From Phenylobacterium sp. (GTDB taxonomy: Bacteria > Pseudomonadota > Alphaproteobacteria > Caulobacterales > Caulobacteraceae), in contig NZ_JAUSLG010000073.1 of the NCBI RefSeq assembly GCF_030646615.1, positions 62,001 through 126,000 of the forward strand: a DNA stretch of 64,000 bases, written 5' to 3'. Below the pieces are notes generated by a model that was not told the DNA's origin, did no database searches, and saw nothing but the letters and a program-made list of their open reading frames with translations. Position numbers and translations under genes: made by a program. Below, piece by piece: positions 45,488 through 54,906 of this stretch. The number at the start of each line of letters is the position of its first letter. The stretch's first letter is position 1.

Positions 45488-46396
45488 ATGTCCTTGAAAC
45501 CCATCGTCCAGGCCTTGGGCGGCGATCTCTATGATCGCGGCCAGCGGGCGAATATTCCGGCGCCGGGCCACCGCGCCGCCGACCGTTCGGTCTCGCTCTT
45601 GCTGCAGGACGGCCGGGTGATCGTCCACACCTTCGGCGACGGCGACTGGAAAGCCGTGCTCGACTATCTGCGCGGCGAGGGGCTGGTCGACGCGCACAAT
45701 GCGCCGACCAGCCTGGCCCAATCCCGCCGGGCTCAGGCCGCCGCCGCCGGGGCGACCGGCCTGGAGCGCCGCCAGGCCGCCCTGCGGATCTGGGAGGCCG
45801 GCCGGCCGCTCGCCGGCACCTTGGCGGCGCGCCACTGCGCCCTGCGCGGCGTCAGCCGTCCGCTGCCCGGCCCGGAGGTCCTCCGCCATGGCGGCCAGAC
45901 GCCGGTCTCGGCCTATGCCGAAAGCCGGCATCACCGCCCGGCCCTGCTGGCGGCGATCAGCGACAAGGACGGCGTCTTCACGGCCGTCGAGGTGACCTAT
46001 CTGGCGGCCAGTGGCCGCCGCGCGCTCGACCTGCGCCTGAGCCGCAAGACCGTCGGGCCGTCGCCGGCCAGCTGCGCGGTCCGCGTCGATCCGGCCGCGC
46101 CGCAGATGCTGGTCGGCGAAGGGCTGTTCACGACGCTGTCGGCCAGCGCGCGCTTTGGCCTGCCGGCCTGGGCGCTGATGTCGACGCGCAACCTGCGCCG
46201 CTGGCGCCCGCCGCAGGGCGTGCGCGAGGTGCTGATTGCGGCCGATCGCGGCGCTGACGGCGAGGCCTCGGCCGAGCAATTGCGGGCGGGCCTGGCTGCG
46301 GCCGGGCTGAAGGCGCGGGTGGCGCTGCCGCCCGAGGGGTTTGGGGATTGGAACGAGGCCGAGGCCGCCGGCCTGCTCGATCCGGTCCAGGCCTGA
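45488..46396 (+). CDS. Toprim-domain (primase-like) protein
   Basis: The ATG at 45488 follows a strong AAAGGAGGT and gives 302 residues. The N-terminal part (ALGGDLYDRGQRANIPAPGH, SVSLLLQDGRVIVHTFGDGD) is a small nucleic-acid-binding region seen in plasmid and phage primases. The C-terminal toprim fold has the catalytic-type Glu at E211 (MLVGEGLFTT) and acidic residues D253 and D257 (LIAADRGADG). It may prime or process DNA during plasmid transfer or replication. No helicase domain is attached. Confidence 0.8.
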   Translation: MSLKPIVQALGGDLYDRGQRANIPAPGHRAADRSVSLLLQDGRVIVHTFGDGDWKAVLDYLRGEGLVDAHNAPTSLAQSRRAQAAAAGATGLERRQAALRIWEAGRPLAGTLAARHCALRGVSRPLPGPEVLRHGGQTPVSAYAESRHHRPALLAAISDKDGVFTAVEVTYLAASGRRALDLRLSRKTVGPSPASCAVRVDPAAPQMLVGEGLFTTLSASARFGLPAWALMSTRNLRRWRPPQGVREVLIAADRGADGEASAEQLRAGLAAAGLKARVALPPEGFGDWNEAEAAGLLDPVQA

Positions 46397-46401
46397 TCCT
46401 C

Positions 46402-46463
46402 AAAGGAGGGAGGAAGGGATCGGGCGGGTGCGCCCAAGGGCAGGATGTCCCTCGCCCGGGCGC
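46402..46463 (+). promoter_or_regulatory. Purine tract plus hairpin (recurring leader type 2, copy 2)
   Basis: The tract AAAGGAGGGAGGAAGGGA (46402-46419) is followed directly by GGGCG/CGCCC (46422-46426, 46431-46435) with a GGTG loop. A larger alternative pairs GCGCCC (46430-46435) with GGGCGC (46458-46463). It ends 17 bases before the ParB-like start. The two pairings compete for the same bases, as in switch-like leaders, but this is only suggestive. Confidence 0.4.
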
Positions 46464-46479
46464 TGGAGCTTAGACCCCG

Positions 46480-48501
46480 ATGACCGACACTCAGACCGTT
46501 CCCGCCGTGCCGCCGACCCCGATGACCTCGATCAAGGTCCGCCTCGGCGACCTTGGCCTTGCGCCTGAGAACCTCCGTTTCAAGGAGCCCGCGGACGATG
46601 GCGTGCCGCAGTTGGCCGACACCATTCTCGCCGCCGGCGTGGTGATCCCGCCGATCGTGCGCCCCGGCCGCAAGGGCGAGCCGCGCTTCATGGCGCTCGA
46701 CGGCCGTCGCCGGCGCCTCGGCCTGCTGCTGCTGCGCGAGCGCGGCGACGTCACCGACGACTATGAGGTCGACTGCCTGCTGGCCGAGACCAAGACCCAG
46801 CAGGTGGCCGGCATCATGCTGCCGGCGACCGAGCACGCCCCGGTCCACATCGCCGACGTGATCACCGCCATCGGCAAGCTGCGCAAGACCAAGCTGGACA
46901 CGGGGGCCATCGCCGCGGCCCTCGGCTACGCCGAGCTGGAGATCAAGCGGCTGGAGGCCCTGGCGGCCGTCCATCCCCATGTCCTGAAGGCCCTGCGGGC
47001 GGGCAAGCTGACCCTGAAGCAGGTCCGCCTGTTCGCGCGCATCGGCGACAAGAAGCAGCAGGCCGAGATCGCCCAAACCGCGCTCGACGGCTATTTCCAG
47101 GACTACCAGCTGAAGGGCCTGGTGGCCGGCGGGCGCATCACGGTCGACGACCCGCGCTTCACCCTCGTTGGTATGGACCGCTATGTCGTCGCCGGCGGCC
47201 GGGTGAGCTCGGACCTGTTCGCCGAACTGCCCGACGCCCTGCTCGATCCGGAGATCCTGTCGGCCGCCTGGCGTGACCGCGTCCAGCCGATCGTGGCGCA
47301 CCTACAGGCCGAGGGCCTGGCGGTCTATCTCGGCGACGACGGCGACTTTGGCGCGCCGGAAGGCTTCTCCCGCCTGCCTTACGTCTATCGTCCGGACCTG
47401 ACCGAGGCGCAGAGCACGACGCTGGACGAGGCCCGCTACCGGGTCACCCAGCTGTCATCCGAACTGCAGGACATCGATCCGCAAGCGGACGACGCGCCCG
47501 GCGCCTTCGGCCCCTTGGTCAGCGCCATGGCCGCCGTCGCCGGCGCGCCGCTGGACCGCTGCAAGATCGGCGCGGTGATCCTGTCGCCGGCCGGGTCGGA
47601 CTACGGGTTCGCGGCGAGCTTCTACTCGGTTCCGCTGCCGGCGGATGAGCTGCCGGAAGAGATCGACGACGAAGCGGACGACGACGACGAGGTTGAGGTC
47701 GACGGCCGTTATGGCCGGGCCGTGGCCGACATTGAGGTGCCCCAGGCCGATGTCGAGGTCGAAGGCTCCAGCCATGTCTTCCACGAGACCCGCACCGACG
47801 TCGCCACGCGAGGCCTGATCCGCGACCTGGCGGATGACCCGTCCGCGGCGCTGACGGTGCTGGTGGCGCAGCTGTTCAAGCAACTGGCCCTGCACTCGTC
47901 CGGCGGCCTCGACGCCTCGGCGCTGCAGATCTCGGGCGTGCGCTACAGCCGTGGCTCCACGCCCCCGATCGCGTCCCTGGACGGTGAGGTCAAGGCCCGT
48001 CTCGACGCCAGGCGGGCGGCCTACAAGGCCTCTGGCCTGCGGCCGATCACCTGGGTCGAGACCCTGGCGCACGGGGAGAAGATGGCCCTGCTCGCCGAGC
48101 TGACCGCCATGTCCCTGAACCTGCGCGAGGCTCGCACCTCGTCGATCCGCCACGGGGCTCGCGCCGAGGCCGCTGAGATCGCCGCGCTCTGCGGCGCCGA
48201 CATCTCCGCCCACTGGACGCCGGACGCCGGCTATCTCGCCGTCCACTCCAAGAAGCAGCTCCTGGCGCTGCTGGACGAGATGGAGGCCGAGGATGAGCGG
48301 GCCAAAACGCTGAAGAAGGACGACCTGGTCGCCTTCGTCGGCGAGGCGGCGGCCGAGCGACAGTGGGCGCCGGCGGCGCTGGCGTGGGACCGGCCGGTTG
48401 AGGTGGAGGCAGGGGAAGACGCTGACGCCGACGCCGAGGGGCATGAATCCCAAGCCGATGTCGGGGAGGCTGACACGCTCGACGTGTCGATCGCCGCCTA
48501 A
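46480..48501 (+). CDS. Large ParB/Spo0J-like protein
   Basis: The 673-residue product opens with a ParB N-terminal domain: [40 protein letters not shown] and the box [20 protein letters not shown], which in the family binds CTP or in nuclease relatives DNA. A helix-turn-helix part follows ([40 protein letters not shown]). The long C-terminus has an acidic [14 protein letters not shown] stretch. Unlike the parAB pair at 62-64 kb it has no ParA partner, and such orphans often sit with ssb and strawberry-notch genes on conjugative elements. Partition is not its only possible role. Confidence 0.85.
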   Translation: MTDTQTVPAVPPTPMTSIKVRLGDLGLAPENLRFKEPADDGVPQLADTILAAGVVIPPIVRPGRKGEPRFMALDGRRRRLGLLLLRERGDVTDDYEVDCLLAETKTQQVAGIMLPATEHAPVHIADVITAIGKLRKTKLDTGAIAAALGYAELEIKRLEALAAVHPHVLKALRAGKLTLKQVRLFARIGDKKQQAEIAQTALDGYFQDYQLKGLVAGGRITVDDPRFTLVGMDRYVVAGGRVSSDLFAELPDALLDPEILSAAWRDRVQPIVAHLQAEGLAVYLGDDGDFGAPEGFSRLPYVYRPDLTEAQSTTLDEARYRVTQLSSELQDIDPQADDAPGAFGPLVSAMAAVAGAPLDRCKIGAVILSPAGSDYGFAASFYSVPLPADELPEEIDDEADDDDEVEVDGRYGRAVADIEVPQADVEVEGSSHVFHETRTDVATRGLIRDLADDPSAALTVLVAQLFKQLALHSSGGLDASALQISGVRYSRGSTPPIASLDGEVKARLDARRAAYKASGLRPITWVETLAHGEKMALLAELTAMSLNLREARTSSIRHGARAEAAEIAALCGADISAHWTPDAGYLAVHSKKQLLALLDEMEAEDERAKTLKKDDLVAFVGEAAAERQWAPAALAWDRPVEVEAGEDADADAEGHESQADVGEADTLDVSIAA

Positions 48502-48510
48502 GACGGCCTT

Positions 48511-48537
48511 GAGCCCTCGCGTCCTGCGCGAGGGCTC
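48511..48537 (+). terminator. Strong hairpin after the ParB-like gene
   Basis: GAGCCCTCGCG (48511-48521) pairs perfectly with CGCGAGGGCTC (48527-48537) across a 5-base loop, ten bases after the stop codon. TTGG follows, not a long T-run. Confidence 0.6.
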
Positions 48538-48589
48538 TTGGTCTGCTGCGATCCTGCAGCGCCGGCGCCGGTCCAGTCGGGTCGGCGCT

Positions 48590-48650
48590 AGGGAGGGAAA
48601 GCAAGGGGGCGGACGGGCGAGCCCGTCGGGTCTGGAGGGAGGAGCCCTCC
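48590..48650 (+). promoter_or_regulatory. Purine tract plus hairpins (recurring leader type 2, copy 3)
   Basis: The tract AGGGAGGGAAAGCAAGGGGG (48590-48609) is followed by GACGGG/CCCGTC (48612-48617, 48622-48627, loop CGAG) and then GGAGGG/CCCTCC (48634-48639, 48645-48650, loop AGGAG). The strawberry-notch gene starts 27 bases after the second hairpin. Confidence 0.4.
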
Positions 48651-48676
48651 GCGGCGGGTGATCTGGATCGCTACCC

Positions 48677-51600
48677 ATGAACGCCCTGCTTCCTCTATTT
48701 GCCGCTGATGTCGGCGACCACCACCGACCCGCCAACCTCCTGGCCGCCGCCCGCGCCCTGACCCCGCAGCTCAATCGGTCCCGTCCGCTGGACCGAAAGT
48801 TGGTGGCCAATGTCATGACCATGGCCTTTGGCGCCTCGGACGCGGAGGGCGCCTGGCTCTGGCGCGACGCCTATGACGCGATCGAGGCGGCCCTGGTGCT
48901 GCAGATCCGCCGCTTGGCGCCCCAGGTCGGCCGGCTGGAGGACGCGCCGGCCGAGATCGTCGCCCTGCTGGCCAACCTGGCCGAGCTCAGCCTCACCCAC
49001 ACCCGCCGTAGCGAAGAGCAGGTGGCGCTGGACCAGTTCTCCACCCCGCCGCAGCTGGGCGCCCTGGCCGTGCTCGCCGCCCAGGTCCGCCCGGGCGACC
49101 AGGTGCTGGAGCCCTCCGCCGGCAGCGGCCTGCTGGCCATCCTGGCCGAGGCCTGCGGCGGCGCCCTGACCCTCAACGAGCTGGCTGCTGGTCGCGCAGG
49201 GCTTCTGGAAGGTCTCTTCCCGCTCGCGGTCCGCAGCCAGCAGGACGCCCGTCACCTTCGCGACACCCTGCCCGGCTCGGGCGGCTTCCACGCTGTGCTG
49301 GCCAACCCGCCCTTCCAGCATCTGGAGGCGCATCTGCACGCGGCCCTGGACTGCCTGGCCGATGGCGGTCGACTGGCGGCGATCGTGCCGGCGCGGCTGT
49401 TCGAGGATGCGCCGGCGCTGCGCGCCCTTGCCGCCCGAGGCCCGATCCGCCTGCGACTGGCCTTCCCGGGCCGGGCCTACGCCAAGCACGGGACCTCGGT
49501 CGAGACCGGCCTGCTGGTGATCGACCGCAGCATGCCTGGCGGTGAGATTCCCGCCGTCGTCGTGGCCGACAGCTTGGCCGACGCGGCCCAGGCAGCCGCG
49601 GCCATCGAGGCCCGAGCGACCGCGCAGCCGCGCCAGTTCCGCACGGTGTCCCAGGTCTCCGTCCTGGCGCCTCGCGCCCGGGCCCTGGCCGCGCCGTCCA
49701 ACCGGCTGGCCTTCCTCGCCACGTCCGCGCCCCTCGCCTACGAGGCCTGCGCCTGGTCGGGGGAGGGCCACGACGTCGGCCTCTACCAAGCCTACGCGCT
49801 CGGCCGCATCCGCTTCGCCACCTCGCGGCCTCACCCCTCGCCGCTCGTGGAATCGGGGCCCATGGCCTCGGTCGCGCCGCCGGCGCCGACCTACCGCCCG
49901 GTCCTGCCGATCCGCATCACCGACGACGGGCTGGTGTCGGACGCCCAGATGGAGACGGTGATCTACGCTGGCGAGGCCCACGCCCAGGTCCTGCCGGGGT
50001 CGTGGATCCTCGGCGACGCCCCGCACCAGGTGATCCTGGTCAAGGACGACCATCCCGGCGCGGTGTCGTTCCGCAAGGGCTTCTTCCTCGGGGATGGCAC
50101 CGGCTGCGGCAAGGGCCGGGAGATCGCCGGCGTCATCGCCGATAACCTGGCCCAGGGCCGGTCGCGCGCGGTGTGGCTGTCGAAGAACGACGCCCTCCTC
50201 GAGGACGCCCGACGCGACTGGAGCGCCATCGGCGGCGCCAATGGCGACATCACCCCGCAATCGGCGTGGAAACAGGCTGACGCGATCCGGATGGACCGGG
50301 GCATCCTGTTCTCGACCTACGCCACCTTGCGCCAGCCGGCGCGGGGCGACCGGCGCTCTCGGTTGGACCAGATCGTCGATTGGCTGGGGGCCGACTTCGA
50401 CGGCGTGATCGTTTTCGACGAGGCCCACGCGATGGCCAACGCCGCTGGCGGCGGCAAGGGCGCGCGCGGGGCCAAGAAGGCCTCGCAGCAGGGCATGGCC
50501 GGGCTGGCGCTCCAGAACCGCCTGCCCAACGCGCGCATCCTCTACGTCTCGGCGACCGGCGCCACCACGCCCGAGAACCTGGCCTACGCCGCCCGTCTGG
50601 GTCTCTGGGGCGGGCCGGAAGCGCCCTTCCCCACCCGCGACGCCTTCATGGATGCGGTTGAGACCGGCGGCGTGGCGGTGATGGAACTGATCGCGCGCGA
50701 GCTGAAGGCCATGGGGCTCTACATCGCCCGCTCGCTATCGTTCGACGGCGTCGAATACGACGCGCTGCATCATCCGCTGACGGAGGATGACATCGTCATC
50801 TGGGACGCCTGGGCCGACGCCTACCAGCTGATCCACCAGAACCTGCGCGCAGCGTTGGAGGCGGTCGGGGTGACCGAGGACGGCAAGGCCAAGTCCGGCT
50901 TGGCCGCCTCGGCCGTCCTCTCGGCGTTCGAAGGCTGCAAGCAACGCTTCTTCGGGCACCTGTTGTCGGGCTTGAAGTCCCCGTCCCTCGTGGCCGCGAT
51001 CCGGCAGGACCTCGCGGCCGGCCGTTGCTCAGTCATCCAGGTAGTCTCGACCAACGAGGCGGTGATGGAGCGTCGCCTGGCCGAGATTCCGGCCGAGGAG
51101 TGGAACAACCTCGCCGTCGATCTGACGCCGAAGGACCAGGTGCTCGACTATCTGATGGGCGCCTTCCCGGTGATGGCGATGGACGCCATCGAGGACGAGG
51201 ACGGGGCGGTCACCATGGTCCCGGTGATGGTGGACGGCGTACCTGTGGTCAGCCAGGAGGCCCTGCGGCTGCGCGACGAGTTGGTCACGCACCTGGCCTG
51301 CCTGCCGGCGGTCCCGGGTGTGCTGGACGCCGTGCTCGATGCGCTCGGGACCGAACTGGTGGCGGAGATCACCGGCCGCAGCCGCCGGGTGGTCCGGCGT
51401 GACGGTCGCAGGGTGGTGGAGCGGCGTAGCGCCTCGGCCGCCAAGGCCGAGACCGACGCCTTCATGGCCGGTAAGAAGCGGGTGCTGGTGTTCTCCGACG
51501 CCGGCGGCACGGGCCGCAGCTACCACGCCGACCTGGGCGTCGCGAACCAGCAGCGCCGGGTCCACTATCTGGTCGAACCCGGATGGCGGGCCGATGCGGC

Positions 51601-52930
51601 GATCCAGGGCCTGGGCCGGTCGCATCGGACCAACCAAGCCGTGGCGCCGCTGTTCCGGCCGGTGACCACGGACATTCACGGCGAGAAGCGGTTCACTTCG
51701 ACGATCGCGCGGCGCCTGGACAGCCTGGGCGCCCTGACCCGGGGCGAGCGGCGGACCGCCGGCAACGGCCTGTTTCGCGCCGAGGACAACCTGGAAAGCC
51801 CGTGGGCGCACCGGGCGCTGCAGGCCTTCTACATCGGCCTGCACTTCGGCAACGTCGAGGCGATGGACCGCGAGACCTTCGAGGCCAAGACCGGCCTGCG
51901 GCTGCTCGACCATGAAGGCAACCTCAAGAAGTCCGACGATATGCCGCCGATGAACACCTTCCTGAACCGGCTCCTGGCGCTGCGGATCGCCGACCAGAAC
52001 AGCCTGTTCGCGGCGTTTGAGGCGATCCTGGGCTCGATCCTGGAGCGGGCTCAGGCGTCCGGCGCCCTGGACCGGGGCATGGAGGACATCGTCGCCGATG
52101 ACGTGGTCATTTCGGACGAGGAGGTGATCCGCACCGACGCCGTCACCGGCGCGGAGACCCGGCTCACCCGCTTCCAGGTCCGGACGGTGCGCCAGCTGAC
52201 CTCGGCCGTCGACGCCCTGGCGGGCCTCGACCGGGACGGGGTGATCTTCGCGGTCAACAGCAAGTCCGGCCGCGCCGCCCTCGTGGTCCAGGGCCTGACC
52301 ACCACCAACGACGACGATCGGCTGATCCCCGCCGTGCGTCTGATCCGCCCGGAGAAGCGCTCGATCGCCTCGCTCAAAGGGTTCGAGGAATCGGCGTGGG
52401 AGGACGTCAGCGAGGCGGCCTGGCGCACGGCTTGGGACGCCGAGATCGTTCAGGCGGACCCGTGGGTCTCGCGCGATCTGGTATTGGTGTCGGGCCTCCT
52501 GCTGCCGATCTGGTCGAGCCTGCCCGACAAGGCGACCTCGGTCCGCCGGCTGAAGGCGCCGGACGGCCGGCGCTGGCTGGGCCGCGTGCTCGATCCCGGC
52601 CAGGTCCCGCAGCTGAAGGTGGCGCTGGGGTTGACCGACACGGCCAGCGCTTTCGCCGACGGCGCCGCGACCGCTCCGCTCGTCCTCGGGGAGGGCGCCG
52701 CCTTCTCCCTGGCGGGCGGCCTGTGGCTGCGGCGGGCCAAGGTGATGGACCGCTACCGGATGGAGGTGGTCGGGGCGGCCTCGCAGCGCGCGGCGTTCAC
52801 AGCGCTGGGCTGCTTCGTCGAGATCATCGCATACACGCCGCGGGTGTTTGTGCCGATCGACCAGCCGCAGGTGCTGACCGCGGTCCTGGCGAAATGGCCG
52901 GTGCAGACGGTCTTGCCGGCGGCGGCGTAG
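48677..52930 (+). CDS. Fused DNA methylase-like domain and strawberry-notch helicase
   Basis: The 1417-residue product is the largest in the window. Residues 130-330 form a class I methyltransferase: motif I E145 in VLEPSAGSGLLA and the N6-adenine/cytosine-type N210-PPF in LANPPFQHLE. Next comes an SF2 helicase of the strawberry-notch type, with Walker A G472-DGTGCGK-479, DEAH at D581-H584 (VIVFDEAHAM) and the late motif QGLGRSHRTNQ from residue 977. Such proteins occur on conjugative plasmids and phages and are thought to counter host defences or restriction, but no activity is proven. It follows the type 2 leader and is followed by a strong terminator. Confidence 0.9.
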   Translation: MNALLPLFAADVGDHHRPANLLAAARALTPQLNRSRPLDRKLVANVMTMAFGASDAEGAWLWRDAYDAIEAALVLQIRRLAPQVGRLEDAPAEIVALLANLAELSLTHTRRSEEQVALDQFSTPPQLGALAVLAAQVRPGDQVLEPSAGSGLLAILAEACGGALTLNELAAGRAGLLEGLFPLAVRSQQDARHLRDTLPGSGGFHAVLANPPFQHLEAHLHAALDCLADGGRLAAIVPARLFEDAPALRALAARGPIRLRLAFPGRAYAKHGTSVETGLLVIDRSMPGGEIPAVVVADSLADAAQAAAAIEARATAQPRQFRTVSQVSVLAPRARALAAPSNRLAFLATSAPLAYEACAWSGEGHDVGLYQAYALGRIRFATSRPHPSPLVESGPMASVAPPAPTYRPVLPIRITDDGLVSDAQMETVIYAGEAHAQVLPGSWILGDAPHQVILVKDDHPGAVSFRKGFFLGDGTGCGKGREIAGVIADNLAQGRSRAVWLSKNDALLEDARRDWSAIGGANGDITPQSAWKQADAIRMDRGILFSTYATLRQPARGDRRSRLDQIVDWLGADFDGVIVFDEAHAMANAAGGGKGARGAKKASQQGMAGLALQNRLPNARILYVSATGATTPENLAYAARLGLWGGPEAPFPTRDAFMDAVETGGVAVMELIARELKAMGLYIARSLSFDGVEYDALHHPLTEDDIVIWDAWADAYQLIHQNLRAALEAVGVTEDGKAKSGLAASAVLSAFEGCKQRFFGHLLSGLKSPSLVAAIRQDLAAGRCSVIQVVSTNEAVMERRLAEIPAEEWNNLAVDLTPKDQVLDYLMGAFPVMAMDAIEDEDGAVTMVPVMVDGVPVVSQEALRLRDELVTHLACLPAVPGVLDAVLDALGTELVAEITGRSRRVVRRDGRRVVERRSASAAKAETDAFMAGKKRVLVFSDAGGTGRSYHADLGVANQQRRVHYLVEPGWRADAAIQGLGRSHRTNQAVAPLFRPVTTDIHGEKRFTSTIARRLDSLGALTRGERRTAGNGLFRAEDNLESPWAHRALQAFYIGLHFGNVEAMDRETFEAKTGLRLLDHEGNLKKSDDMPPMNTFLNRLLALRIADQNSLFAAFEAILGSILERAQASGALDRGMEDIVADDVVISDEEVIRTDAVTGAETRLTRFQVRTVRQLTSAVDALAGLDRDGVIFAVNSKSGRAALVVQGLTTTNDDDRLIPAVRLIRPEKRSIASLKGFEESAWEDVSEAAWRTAWDAEIVQADPWVSRDLVLVSGLLLPIWSSLPDKATSVRRLKAPDGRRWLGRVLDPGQVPQLKVALGLTDTASAFADGAATAPLVLGEGAAFSLAGGLWLRRAKVMDRYRMEVVGAASQRAAFTALGCFVEIIAYTPRVFVPIDQPQVLTAVLAKWPVQTVLPAAA

Positions 52931-52961
52931 GCCGGGTTTCAAACTTCCCTGCGACGAAGCG

Positions 52962-52985
52962 CCCCGCCCGGTTCGCCGGGCGGGG
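52962..52985. terminator. Bidirectional terminator shared with the first ssb gene
   Basis: CCCCGCCCGG (52962-52971) and CCGGGCGGGG (52976-52985) pair perfectly with a TTCG tetraloop, followed by CTTTCT on the plus strand. It lies between the converging helicase and ssb genes. The identical 24 bases occur after the second ssb gene at 60138. Confidence 0.85.
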
Positions 52986-52993
52986 CTTTCTCG

Positions 52994-53359
52994 TCAGGCG
53001 GGTTCCGCCAGGGTTTGCTCGGGGCGATCCAGCGCTGTCAGGGTTTGGCCGGGTGCAGCCACGACGATCTTGGAGAAGAACCGCTCGACCCCGTCCTTGT
53101 CGGTGTAGCGATCGTGGCGGATTTCGCCCTGGACGAAGACCTTGGCCCCGGTCGGCAGGCCCTTGGAGGCCAGCCAGTTCACCGTCGCGGGGGACCAGAT
53201 CTCCACCTGGTGCCAGGTGGGGTAGTCCTTCCGCTCGCCCTTGGTCTTGCTGTAGCGGCTGGTGCAGACCCGCAGCGTGGCGACCGTCTTGCCCGAGGTG
53301 GTGGTGCGGATATCCGGTTCGGCGCCCGTGAAGCCGATGAGTTGGACCTGGTTCAGCAT
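52994..53359 (-). CDS. ssb: Single-stranded DNA-binding protein, copy 1
   Basis: The 121-residue product has the SSB OB-fold: MLNQVQLIGFTGAEPDIRTT, GKTVATLRVCTSRYSKTKGE, YPTWHQVEIWSPATVNWLAS, KVFVQGEIRHDRYTDKDGVE and RFFSKIVV. It lacks the long Gly-rich linker and acidic tip of chromosomal SSB and is a plasmid form. It is the only minus-strand gene in this neighbourhood. Upstream is a 190-base structured leader and downstream a hairpin, both shared with the second copy at 59764. Confidence 0.9.
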   Translation of the reverse strand: MLNQVQLIGFTGAEPDIRTTTSGKTVATLRVCTSRYSKTKGERKDYPTWHQVEIWSPATVNWLASKGLPTGAKVFVQGEIRHDRYTDKDGVERFFSKIVVAAPGQTLTALDRPEQTLAEPA

Positions 53360-53401
53360 CGTCGTTCTCCATCTTCCGCCCAGAGGGGCCTGGGCGGCCC
53401 G

Positions 53402-53592
53402 CGGTCCCTGCCGCGATCACGCCACCGTCCAGGCCGGGGTTCAGCGACGGGCGGAGGCCCGGCCGGTCTGGAAACCGGTCTGCAGCGCAAAGCGCGAAGA
53501 CCGGAGGGTCCGGACCGGCCGCCTCGCTGGCGAGGTCGGCTTCCGCCCTGAGCGGCCCGGCCTAGGGTTGCGGAATTGATTGCGGGGGACCG
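53402..53592 (-). promoter_or_regulatory. Structured leader, type 1, before ssb copy 1
   Basis: Read on the minus strand, a CGGTCCC...GCAATCA strand (53592-53577) pairs with TGATCGC...GGGACCG (53419-53402), closing a domain of about 190 bases. Inside are a CCTCG/CGAGG hairpin and a CCGGTCT/AGACCGG hairpin with a small inner stem. A further perfect 8-base-pair hairpin (CCGCCCAG/CTGGGCGG) sits between the domain and TGGAGAACGACG at the ssb start. The element aligns along its length with the one before the second ssb gene, with substitutions that preserve pairing. Confidence 0.65.
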
Positions 53593-53727
53593 TCTGCCGC
53601 CCCGGCGCCGTCTACGCGAAGACCTGATGACGCTGCCGAACTTGGCCACGTCCTCGGTGAGGGCGCTTGCCGCGAGACGCCCATAGGCGCCTGGGCGCCC
53701 GCGACGCCGCGAGCTGCTGGCCGCATC

Positions 53728-53765
53728 GAAGGGGAAAGGAAGGGGGGGGCGCCGGGCGAGCCGGC
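53728..53765 (+). promoter_or_regulatory. Purine tract plus hairpin (recurring leader type 2, copy 4)
   Basis: GAAGGGGAAAGGAAGGGGGG (from 53728) is followed by GCCGG/CCGGC (53751-53755, 53761-53765) with a GCGAG loop. The GGGCGAGCC core is shared with the copy at 48615. It lies 36 bases before the DUF7007 gene. Confidence 0.4.
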
Positions 53766-53801
53766 CGGGGAATGGGTCCCGGGCCGGCGCTGGACCTGGC
53801 C

Positions 53802-54173
53802 ATGCTGTACCCCTTTCCGCCGACCGTCGGATCTTCCTCGCCCTGGGGACCGATCCAACACCTGACTCCCTTGGGCCCGGATGCCGTCGCCGTCTCGACC
53901 GCGTCGCACGGGGGCATCCGCATCTCGCTGACCGCGCTGGCCCGGCTTCCCGAACCGCTCCAGGCGACCGCCTACAGCGGCGCCGGCTGGTTCGAGGAGG
54001 ATTGCGACTGGGCGATTCCGTACCTCGCCCTTGGCCTCGACGCCTTCGAGCCCGACGCCGCGCGGGCCTCCGAGGTGTGGGCCGCGGCCGTCCACACGGT
54101 TAAGCGCTACCATTCGCAGCACGCGGCGTTGCTCGGCGCGGATGGCGACCCGAAAGGGCGGCCCCATGGCTGA
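53802..54173 (+). CDS. DUF7007 domain protein
   Basis: The ATG at 53802 gives 123 residues: MLYPFPPTVGSSSPWGPIQH, LTPLGPDAVAVSTASHGGIR, ISLTALARLPEPLQATAYSG and WFEEDCDWAIPYLALGLDAF. The SPWG...STASHGG...FEEDCDW pattern is that of DUF7007, a plasmid and integrative-element family of unknown role. Alternative upstream starts exist but lie in the leader. It overlaps the RadC gene by eight bases. Confidence 0.75.
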   Translation: MLYPFPPTVGSSSPWGPIQHLTPLGPDAVAVSTASHGGIRISLTALARLPEPLQATAYSGAGWFEEDCDWAIPYLALGLDAFEPDAARASEVWAAAVHTVKRYHSQHAALLGADGDPKGRPHG

Positions 54174-54891
54174 GCAGCGAGATCTGTTTGCGCCCGGCGT
54201 GGCGGAGGCCGCGCCGACCTTGGTCCTGACGGCCGGCGGAGGACGCGAGGACCTGCAGGAGCGGTTCGCGGCCTTCGGCGTCGCCAGCCTGGACGAGGGC
54301 GACACCCTGGCGCTCGTTCTCGACCGTTGCTTAGGGCCGGGCGCCGACACCGTGGCCGCCGCCGACGCGCTGATGGCGCGGTTCGGCGGGATCGGCCGCG
54401 TGCTCGGCGCCGCCGAGGGCGACCTGGCCCGGGTGATCGGCGCGGCAGCGGCCCGCCAGTTGGGTCTGCTTCACGCGCTCCTGTTGCGCGCGCTGGAATA
54501 CCCCCTGCGTCAGCGCCCGGTCCTGACCTCGACCGAGGCGGTGCGGACCTATCTGCGCGCGCGGCTCGCCGCCTTGCCGCGTGAGGCCTTCCACGTGCTG
54601 TTCCTCGACAAGAATAACCAACTGATCGCCGATGAGCGGATGGCGGAGGGGACCGTCGACCACGCGCCGGTCTACCCGCGCGAGGTCGTGCGCCGGGCGC
54701 TCGAGCTGTCGGCCAGCGCCATCGTGCTCGCCCATAATCATCCGTCGGGCGACCCGGCCCCGTCGCGCGCCGACATCGACATGACCCAGCAGGTGGTGGC
54801 CGCCGCCCGCACGCTGCAGATTGTGGTCCACGACCATTTGGTGGTCGGGGGCGACCAAGTGGCGAGCCTGCGGGCCTTGGGGCTGATGTAG
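54166..54891 (+). CDS. radC: RadC/JAB-domain protein
   Basis: The 241-residue product has a helix-hairpin-helix-type N-terminus (LMARFGGIGRVLGAAEGDLA) and the JAB metalloprotease-like domain: LPREAFHVLFLDKNNQLIAD, then H190-N-H192 in LAHNHPSGDPAPSRADIDMT and VVHDHLVVGGDQVASLRALG. The HxHPSGD...D zinc-site residues are all present. RadC proteins are common on mobile elements; the proposed DNA repair role is disputed. The ATG at 54166 overlaps the DUF7007 end. Confidence 0.9.
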   Translation: MAEQRDLFAPGVAEAAPTLVLTAGGGREDLQERFAAFGVASLDEGDTLALVLDRCLGPGADTVAAADALMARFGGIGRVLGAAEGDLARVIGAAAARQLGLLHALLLRALEYPLRQRPVLTSTEAVRTYLRARLAALPREAFHVLFLDKNNQLIADERMAEGTVDHAPVYPREVVRRALELSASAIVLAHNHPSGDPAPSRADIDMTQQVVAAARTLQIVVHDHLVVGGDQVASLRALGLM

Positions 54892-54906
54892 GCGGGCCGG
54901 GGCTTC

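Noticed and set aside
46480..48501. Treating the 673-residue ParB-like protein as the plasmid partition ParB
   Set aside because: It has no ParA partner or palindromic sites nearby, whereas parA and parB with repeated palindromes lie at 62-64 kb.
51029..52942. A 637-codon minus-strand frame across the helicase gene
   Set aside because: Same reason: long shadow frame opposite strawberry-notch motifs, with no start signal or family match.
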